This document shows, one piece after another, positions 58,372 to 64,000 of a stretch of 64,000 nucleotides of DNA (positions are counted from its first letter, which is position 1; each line of letters opens with the position of its first letter). Source of the stretch: Zwartia hollandica (GTDB taxonomy: Bacteria; Pseudomonadota; Gammaproteobacteria; Burkholderiales; Burkholderiaceae_B). The DNA lies in NCBI RefSeq assembly GCF_019923725.1, contig NZ_JAHXRI010000010.1, forward strand, positions 272,636 to 336,635, given 5' to 3'. The notes under the pieces were generated by a model. The model ran no database searches and had not been told where the DNA came from. It saw only the letters and a list, made by a program, of their open reading frames with translations. A program made the translations under genes and the position numbers.

Positions 58372-59597
58372 ATGCGGCGAACCGCCATTGAGCCGTTCGT
58401 GCCACCAAAACCGAACGAGTTCGAGAGCGCGACATCGATTTTGAGCTCACGGGCAACGTTAGCGCAATAATCAAGGTCGCACTCTGGATCTTGGTTGAAG
58501 ATATTGATGGTGGGTGGGGAGATCTGATGATGCACCGCTAGCGTAGCAAATACCGCCTCAATTCCACCCGCTGCACCCAACAAATGACCCGTCATCGACT
58601 TGGTCGAATTCACAACGAGCTTCTTCGCATGATCACCGAAGGCAAGCTTGAGCGCTTCTGTTTCGTTTTTATCACCCAACGGTGTCGAGGTACCGTGCGC
58701 ATTCACGTACTGCACCTGATCTGCATTAATTCCCCCGTTGCGCAACGCATTGAGGATTCCGCGACGTGGACCATCGCGATCAGGAGCCGTAATGTGGTGT
58801 GCATCGGAGCTCATGCCATAGCCTGCAAACTCGCCATAGATGCGCGCGCCGCGTTTCTTTGCATGCTCGTATTCTTCGAGAATCAGTACACCTGCGCCTT
58901 CGCCTAAGACAAAACCATCGCGGTCTCGATCCCAAGGGCGCGACGCTGTAGTCGGATCGTCATTACGTTGCGACAAAGCACGCATCGCCGCAAAGCCACC
59001 AATGCCAAGAGGCGATACGGTCGACTCAGCACCGCCAGCCATCATGACATCGGCATCGCCATACTCGATCATGCGTGCCGCGTCACCAATAGAGTGCAGA
59101 CCCGTCGTGCATGCCGATACCACAGCATACGATGGGCCTTTAAAGCCCAACATAATTGATAATTGCCCTGAGATCAGGTTGATCAAAGACGCAGGAACGA
59201 AAAAAGGAGAGATACGACGCGGACCACGCTCAAGGTACTCAGTCTGCGTCTCTTCAATACGTTGAAGACCGCCGATACCTGAGCCCACAATGACACCCAC
59301 GCGCTCGGCGTTTGCTTCGGTCACTTCAAGTCCTGAGTCTTTCCACGCTTGCAAACCGGCCGCGATACCATAGTGGATAAAAGTATCCATTGTTCGGGCT
59401 TCTTTGGCCGGAAGAATCTGGGTCACATCGAACCCCTTCACTTCGCCAGCGATGTGCGCGTTGAAAGCGCTCGGATCAAAGCGCGTGATTCGTCCGATGC
59501 CGGACCGACCGTTAACGATATTGTCCCAAGCCGTTGGAATGTCGTTGCCCACGGGGCTTACGATGCCTAGACCTGTAATGACGACGCGTCGCTTCAC
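58368..59597 (-). CDS. fabF: 3-oxoacyl-ACP synthase II
   Basis: Condensing enzyme for chain elongation in fatty-acid synthesis. It starts at a GTG codon with GGAG seven bases before it (MKRRVVITGLGIVSPVG). The catalytic Cys is in SACTTGLHSIGDA, and the two His in NAHGTSTPLGD and SMTGHLLGAAGG. Length of 409 is normal. It follows acpP by 76 bases and overlaps the next gene by four. Confidence 0.97.
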   Translation of the reverse strand: MKRRVVITGLGIVSPVGNDIPTAWDNIVNGRSGIGRITRFDPSAFNAHIAGEVKGFDVTQILPAKEARTMDTFIHYGIAAGLQAWKDSGLEVTEANAERVGVIVGSGIGGLQRIEETQTEYLERGPRRISPFFVPASLINLISGQLSIMLGFKGPSYAVVSACTTGLHSIGDAARMIEYGDADVMMAGGAESTVSPLGIGGFAAMRALSQRNDDPTTASRPWDRDRDGFVLGEGAGVLILEEYEHAKKRGARIYGEFAGYGMSSDAHHITAPDRDGPRRGILNALRNGGINADQVQYVNAHGTSTPLGDKNETEALKLAFGDHAKKLVVNSTKSMTGHLLGAAGGIEAVFATLAVHHQISPPTINIFNQDPECDLDYCANVARELKIDVALSNSFGFGGTNGSMAVRRI

Positions 59598-59673
59598 GCA
59601 CCACTCCTCAAATATGATAATGGCGGGCTAACACACACACGCAGCAAGCGCTACATGTGTGTATCTACGAGAT

Positions 59674-59910
59674 TTACTTAGAATTCGAAGTTATGTAGTC
59701 CACGGCCTGTTGAACGGTCGTGATCTTTTCAGCTTCTTCATCTGGAATCTCAGTTTCGAACTCGTCTTCGAGTGCCATCACCAACTCAACCATGTCGAGC
59801 GAATCGGCACCGAGATCGTCCAGAAAAGACGATGCGTTCTTGATCTCGGCTTCGTTTACGCCAAGTTGTTCAGCGACGATCTTTTTGACGCGCTGTTCGA
59901 TGCTTTCCAT
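59674..59910 (-). CDS. acpP: Acyl carrier protein
   Basis: Small acidic carrier of growing acyl chains, 78 residues. The phosphopantetheine-attachment Ser is in [16 protein letters not shown]. The start at 59910 ([17 protein letters not shown]) has GGAG seven bases before it; a start four codons earlier is less likely. It lies between fabG and fabF in the standard order and has its own TATAAT upstream. Confidence 0.98.
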   Translation of the reverse strand: MESIEQRVKKIVAEQLGVNEAEIKNASSFLDDLGADSLDMVELVMALEDEFETEIPDEEAEKITTVQQAVDYITSNSK

Positions 59911-59940
59911 GCAGATCTCCAAAGGGGAAAAGTCCGGCGA

Positions 59941-59946
59941 ATTATA
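59941..59946 (-). promoter_or_regulatory. Candidate -10 (TATAAT) of acpP
   Basis: A perfect TATAAT on the minus strand, in GCTATAATTCG, lies 30 bases before the acpP start, so transcription would begin about 25 bases ahead of it. The -35 region is weak. A separate acpP promoter fits the high demand for this protein. Confidence 0.55.
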
Positions 59947-59970
59947 GCTAACCGGGAGAAAAAAAACCTA

Positions 59971-60705
59971 TTACATGTACATGCCGCCATTCACGTGCAG
60001 CGTAGTACCTGTGATGTAACTCGCATTAGGCGAGGCTAAGAATGCGACAGCATGAGCAATATCCGCTGCAGAACCGAGTCGACCGAGAGGAATTTGCCCC
60101 AAAAGTGCTGAAGTTTGAGCGTCATCCAAGGCACTAGTCATATCCGTTTCAATGAAACCAGGCGCCACGCAATTGACTGTAACGCCACGGCTGCCCAGCT
60201 CACGCGCGAGTGCACGGCTCATGCCAGCAACACCCGCTTTGGCAGCAGCGTAGTTCGCTTGACCGGGATTACCACTAGAGCCGACAACCGAAGTGATGTT
60301 GATGATCCGACCCCAACGCGCCTTCATCATGCCACGCATCACCGCGCGAGACAGCCTAAATACAGCACTGAGGTTGGTTTGCAATACCGCATCCCAATCC
60401 TCGTCTTTCATACGCATCGCTAAGTTATCCCGCGTAATCCCGGCGTTATTCACCAAAATATGCAAACCGCCCGCTTCTTTGGTCAAGGCATCAACCACAG
60501 CGTCGCAAGCGGGGACATCCGTAACATTCAACACCACGCCGCGACCACCATGCGGGGCCAGCATCGCAGTGACCGCCTGAGCGCCGGCTTCAGTGGTCGC
60601 CGTGCCTACAACCGTGGCACCACGCATCGCCAACTCAAGCGCAATCGCTTTACCGATACCGCGTGAGGCGCCCGTCACTAGGGCAACTTTATCTTTAAGA
60701 TCCAT
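59971..60705 (-). CDS. fabG: 3-oxoacyl-ACP reductase
   Basis: NADPH-dependent ketoreductase of fatty-acid synthesis, 244 residues. The start at 60705 (MDLKDKVALVTGASRGIG) is set by GGAGG five bases before it; an earlier GTG would include that ribosome binding site. TGASRGIG, NNAG, catalytic Ser in INITSVVGSSG and YAAAKAG are intact. It lies 14 bases after fabD and 60 before acpP. Confidence 0.97.
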   Translation of the reverse strand: MDLKDKVALVTGASRGIGKAIALELAMRGATVVGTATTEAGAQAVTAMLAPHGGRGVVLNVTDVPACDAVVDALTKEAGGLHILVNNAGITRDNLAMRMKDEDWDAVLQTNLSAVFRLSRAVMRGMMKARWGRIINITSVVGSSGNPGQANYAAAKAGVAGMSRALARELGSRGVTVNCVAPGFIETDMTSALDDAQTSALLGQIPLGRLGSAADIAHAVAFLASPNASYITGTTLHVNGGMYM

Positions 60706-60719
60706 CGTGGCCTCCACAA

Positions 60720-61658
60720 TTAACCAGCCGAGGCTAGCGCATCGAGCGCAGCCTGCATTGAATCAGGGTCTGTTACCGACAACGTCACAATATCAGGCTC
60801 GATGCGCTTGACCATGCCCGTTAACACCTTACCGGGACCGCACTCAACGATATGCGTGATCCCTTGGGCCTTCATCGCTTGTACGATTTCTACCCAGCGC
60901 ACGGCGTGCCAGGCCTGACGAACCAGCGCATCACGAATTGCAGCAGGGTCTTGCTCTGCTTTTACGTCTACGTTGTTAATCACCGGAACCACTGGCGCAC
61001 AGACGACAATCTTGGCTAAGGCTTCTTGCAACACCGCGGCCGCGGGTTTGAGCAAACTTGAATGAAAAGGCGCAGACACAGGCAAGATCATGGCCCGTTT
61101 GGCTCCTGCAGCTTTAGCGGCCTCAATGGCACGCTGCACAGCCGTGGCATGACCTGCAATGACCACTTGCGAAGGTGCGTTGAAGTTAACGGCCTCGACA
61201 ACCTCACCTTGGGATGCCGCCGCGCACGCCGCACGCACACCCTCGTCATCCAACCCAAGAACGGCCGCCATGGCGCCTGTTCCAACAGGCACAGCCGCCT
61301 GCATCGCATCTGCACGTATACGCACGATACGCACGGCGTCCGCCAGCGTCAGTGCACCTGCAGCCGTAAGCGCTGCGTACTCCCCTAAACTATGACCGGC
61401 CATCAAGGCAGCCTGAGGACCACCGGCTGCACGCCAAGCCTCATACATGGCCACGCCAGCCGTCAGCATCGCCGGTTGCGTGTTGGTTGTCAGACTGAGC
61501 TGTTCGGCCGGGCCTTGCGCCATGAGTGCGCCAAGATCTTCCCCCAGCGCCGCTGAGGCTTGCTTGATCACTTCCATCGCTGCGGGATGGCTAGACCAAG
61601 CATCCATCATGCCGACTGTCTGCGAACCTTGACCTGGAAAAACGAATGCGAATTTCAT
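60720..61658 (-). CDS. fabD: Malonyl-CoA:ACP transacylase
   Basis: Transfers malonyl groups from CoA to ACP. The nucleophile Ser is in AGHSLGEYAAL (about residue 93) and the His in PVSAPFHSSL (about 201). FVFPGQGSQTVGM is the family start. Length of 312 is normal. Gaps are 52 bases from fabH and 14 to fabG. Confidence 0.97.
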   Translation of the reverse strand: MKFAFVFPGQGSQTVGMMDAWSSHPAAMEVIKQASAALGEDLGALMAQGPAEQLSLTTNTQPAMLTAGVAMYEAWRAAGGPQAALMAGHSLGEYAALTAAGALTLADAVRIVRIRADAMQAAVPVGTGAMAAVLGLDDEGVRAACAAASQGEVVEAVNFNAPSQVVIAGHATAVQRAIEAAKAAGAKRAMILPVSAPFHSSLLKPAAAVLQEALAKIVVCAPVVPVINNVDVKAEQDPAAIRDALVRQAWHAVRWVEIVQAMKAQGITHIVECGPGKVLTGMVKRIEPDIVTLSVTDPDSMQAALDALASAG

Positions 61659-61710
61659 GATGTATTAGGAGCGTAAAAAAATCTATTAATCGATCAGGAC
61701 ACTGCACGCT

Positions 61711-62697
61711 TTACAGGCGCAGCAGCACCGAACCCCAAGTAAAACCACCACCCACACCTTGAAGCAAAGCAAGGTGCCCAGGTTTGATTCGACCGTCCCG
61801 TCTGGCAACATCTAGCGCGAGAGGAATGCTTGCCGCCGAGGTGTTAGCGTGCCGATCTACCGTCACCACAACCTTCTCGGTTGGAATTTCTAGTTTACGG
61901 GCGAGAAAAGTCAGAATCCGTAAATTCGCCTGATGCGGAATCAGCCAATCGACATCGGATAATTGCAATCCCGCCTTTTCAACGACACTACGTGCCGAGC
62001 GATCGAGAACGGTAACAGCTTGTTTGAAAACCGCCTGCCCGTCCATGCGCAAAAAGGGATCGCCGGTCACCTGCCCAAATGCCACATTACCCGCAGCACA
62101 GAGAATATTCATCTGGCTGCCGTCAGCATGCAGTTCAGCCTCGATGATGCCAGGTGATTCACTCGCCTTTAAAACAACCGCCCCCGCGCCATCGCCAAAC
62201 AGTACGCACGTTGCACGATCGTTCCAGTCAAGAATGCTGGAGAAAACTTCAGCCCCAATCACCAGAGCGCACTTCGCGCGTCCGGCACGAATAAAACTGT
62301 CAGCCGTGGTTAGTCCATAAACAAACCCGCTGCACACCGCCTGTACATCAAAGGCTGCTGCGCCTTTATTACCGAGGTTGGCCTGTACCAGACAGGCCGT
62401 GCTTGGAAACACAAAATCTGGAGTTGAAGTGGCCACGATAATCAAATCAAGCTCACTTGCCTCAACGCCCGCATCCGCCAAAGCGCGACGAGCCGCTTCA
62501 GTCGCGAGCGCGCTCGTTGCCATGCCTTTGTCGGCAAGATAACGTTGACGAATGCCCGTGCGCTCAACAATCCATTCATCAGATGTTTCAATCTGACGCG
62601 TCGCCAGGTCAGCGGCAAGTGCATCGTTGCTAACCAGCCTAGGTGGCAGAAAACTGCCAGAACCAACCAGGCGCGCATACGGCAAAGCCTGCGTCAT
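61711..62697 (-). CDS. fabH: 3-oxoacyl-ACP synthase III
   Basis: Starts fatty-acid chains by condensing acetyl-CoA with malonyl-ACP. The catalytic Cys is in [12 protein letters not shown] (about residue 121), His in IPHQANLRI and Asn in [10 protein letters not shown]. Length of 328 is normal. Its start overlaps the plsX stop by four bases (ATGA), a conserved coupling of phospholipid and fatty-acid synthesis. Confidence 0.98.
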   Translation of the reverse strand: MTQALPYARLVGSGSFLPPRLVSNDALAADLATRQIETSDEWIVERTGIRQRYLADKGMATSALATEAARRALADAGVEASELDLIIVATSTPDFVFPSTACLVQANLGNKGAAAFDVQAVCSGFVYGLTTADSFIRAGRAKCALVIGAEVFSSILDWNDRATCVLFGDGAGAVVLKASESPGIIEAELHADGSQMNILCAAGNVAFGQVTGDPFLRMDGQAVFKQAVTVLDRSARSVVEKAGLQLSDVDWLIPHQANLRILTFLARKLEIPTEKVVVTVDRHANTSAASIPLALDVARRDGRIKPGHLALLQGVGGGFTWGSVLLRL

Positions 62698-63764
62698 ACG
62701 GAGTCTCCGGAAGATTTCAGGTCGCTGGCGGCCTGATTCTTGGTTAATTTATTGATGGCCTCTGTCGTGCGTGCAAGCAAACCGCTTGCTACCGCTTGTC
62801 TCGCGCGCTCAAGTGCAAAACCAAACGCAATTTGATCGGCAGAACCATGGCTTTTAATTACGACGCCTCGCAAGCCAAGCAAGGTCGCACCGTTGTACTG
62901 GCGATTATCGACACGTTTACGGAAACGCTTGAGCACAGGCATGGCAATTAAGCCAATGAGTTTAGTCAGCCAGGAGCGATTGAACTCTTCGCGCACAATA
63001 ACGGACATCATGCGCGCCAGACCTTCAGAGGCTTTAAGCGTAACGTTGCCCACAAAACCGTCACACACGACCACGTCGACAGTCCCTTTGTAAATATCGT
63101 CGCCCTCGACGTTACCGTAAAAGTTCAAGGCGCTTTGACGTAACAAATCGGCCGCCTGTTTGACAACCTCATTGCCCTTGATGAGTTCTTCGCCGATATT
63201 GAGTAAGCCAACTGAAGGGGATCGACCATCATTGCCTACCTGCGCCAACGCAGCCCCCATCAGGGCGAACTGCAGCAAATGTTCGGCCGTGCAATCCACG
63301 TTGGCACCAAGGTCCAACATCGTTGTTGCCCCACCCTTCTGATTCGGTAAGGCTGTCGCAATTGCTGGACGATCGATGCCATCAAGCGTTTTGAGCACAT
63401 AGCGAGAGATCGCCATCCAGGCGCCCGTATTGCCCGCAGAGACGCAAGCATCAGCCAGACCGTCTTTGACAGTTTGAGCGGCAACTCGCATGGATGAGTC
63501 TTTTTTACGACGCAGCGCGACTTCGACAGGGTCATCCATCGCAACGACCTCAGAGGCCGCTACGATAGGAAACCTTGCCGAGGCAAGGTTTGGGAAATCT
63601 TTTTTTGCGGCGTCCACAGCAAGTGCGAGCTCGTGAGGTAAGCCCACGAGCAACAGCTGTGTGTCAGGAAAGCGTTGCGCAAAAGCGAACGCTGCGGGCA
63701 CTGTGACGGGGATACCCGCGTCACCGCCCATGCAATCGATCGCGATGCGAATTACGGAAGCCAC
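62694..63764 (-). CDS. plsX: Phosphate acyltransferase PlsX
   Basis: Makes acyl-phosphate from acyl-ACP for the first step of phospholipid synthesis by PlsY. Signatures are [19 protein letters not shown] at the N-terminus, [17 protein letters not shown], and [20 protein letters not shown]. Length of 356 is normal. It lies 50 bases after rpmF and overlaps fabH by four. Confidence 0.97.
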   Translation of the reverse strand: MASVIRIAIDCMGGDAGIPVTVPAAFAFAQRFPDTQLLLVGLPHELALAVDAAKKDFPNLASARFPIVAASEVVAMDDPVEVALRRKKDSSMRVAAQTVKDGLADACVSAGNTGAWMAISRYVLKTLDGIDRPAIATALPNQKGGATTMLDLGANVDCTAEHLLQFALMGAALAQVGNDGRSPSVGLLNIGEELIKGNEVVKQAADLLRQSALNFYGNVEGDDIYKGTVDVVVCDGFVGNVTLKASEGLARMMSVIVREEFNRSWLTKLIGLIAMPVLKRFRKRVDNRQYNGATLLGLRGVVIKSHGSADQIAFGFALERARQAVASGLLARTTEAINKLTKNQAASDLKSSGDSV

Positions 63765-63814
63765 GTGTCAGTGCTACGCAGCGCGCTTGGACGAGATAAG
63801 CCCGTCAACCGCGA

Positions 63815-63997
63815 TTATTCGTCAGTCTTGGTCTTGAGAACTTTGCGACCACGATAAAAGCCCGTTGGGCTAATGTGGTGGCGCAGATGTTGCTCACCCG
63901 TGGTCGGCTCGACGGCCGTTGACGGATTGACGATAAAGTCGTGCGAACGATGCATACCGCGCTTGGACGGGGATTTTTTGTTTTGCTGAACAGCCAT
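63815..63997 (-). CDS. rpmF: 50S ribosomal protein L32
   Basis: Ribosomal protein of 60 residues: [21 protein letters not shown] is the family opening, followed by [18 protein letters not shown]. Zinc-binding cysteines are absent, as in E. coli-type L32. The start codon at 63997 is three bases from the window edge, so its promoter and ribosome binding site are outside. It heads the plsX-fab operon, its conserved place. Confidence 0.97.
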   Translation of the reverse strand: MAVQQNKKSPSKRGMHRSHDFIVNPSTAVEPTTGEQHLRHHISPTGFYRGRKVLKTKTDE

Positions 63998-64000
63998 GAC

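Noticed and set aside
59631-59662. ACACACAC...TGTGTGT repeat between fabF and acpP as a terminator
   Set aside because: The stem is weak, AT/GT-rich and without a T-tract; it is probably simple-sequence chance.

Overview
The window looks like chromosomal DNA of a betaproteobacterium in the order Burkholderiales, probably close to the family Alcaligenaceae (Bordetella/Achromobacter relatives). This rests on gene order and protein character, not on a database search: leuS-lptE-holA-proA; pyrG-kdsA-eno-ftsB; rpmF-plsX-fabH-fabD-fabG-acpP-fabF followed by rpoE-rseA-rseB-mucD-lepA-lepB-rnc-era-recO; a Bug-type (TctC) solute-binding protein; and a CysB-type regulator. I see no rRNA, tRNA, insertion sequence, prophage or CRISPR array, and no gene-free stretch longer than about 300 bases.

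Layout. 1-7380 (+): a tight run of housekeeping genes, leuS (5' end cut off by the window edge), lptE, holA, proA, hemJ and an rlmL-type RNA methyltransferase. 7381-11209 (+): a small uncharacterised 58-residue gene with a repeat-rich control region, an RDD membrane protein, a C-terminally truncated AMP-binding protein, a gamma carbonic anhydrase-like protein and hslO. 11236-15049 (-): a class V aminotransferase followed by a membrane histidine kinase and its response regulator, then a divergent orphan TadE-like gene. 15743-22513 (-): ftsB, eno, kdsA, pyrG, pepP, dedA.

22603-34161 is acyl-CoA and organic-acid metabolism: a 3-oxoacid CoA-transferase pair, a thioesterase, electron-transfer flavoprotein:ubiquinone oxidoreductase, a cupin, an esterase, a fumarylacetoacetate-hydrolase-family enzyme with an SDR, and a prpE - hbpS/glcG-like - acs operon closed by a clear terminator. 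34267-39194 holds an NlpC/P60 lipoprotein, a DUF2325 gene under a likely Fur box, cysB, pepA, holC and a Bax-inhibitor-1 family membrane protein. 39269-49059 is accessory catabolism: an enoyl-CoA hydratase, a hydrolase, and a divergent, GntR-associated cluster (TctC-type binding protein + SDR facing acyl-CoA ligase + GntR + acyl-CoA dehydrogenase + thiamine-diphosphate enzyme + zinc alcohol dehydrogenase). I cannot assign a substrate to this cluster; it is the best candidate here for an undescribed pathway.

49082-63997 (-) is one long core block, read from high to low coordinates: rpmF, plsX and the fatty-acid synthesis genes, then a small membrane protein, the sigma-E envelope-stress operon (rpoE-rseA-rseB-mucD), a strong hairpin, and lepA-lepB-rnc-era-recO. 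Many neighbours overlap by 1-4 bases, so translational coupling is likely. The least explained signals are the triple TAGGGTTATCCCT repeat before the 58-residue gene, a 15-base promoter element shared by two unlinked genes, a putative GntR operator, a Fur box before the DUF2325 gene, and an unusually short RecO.
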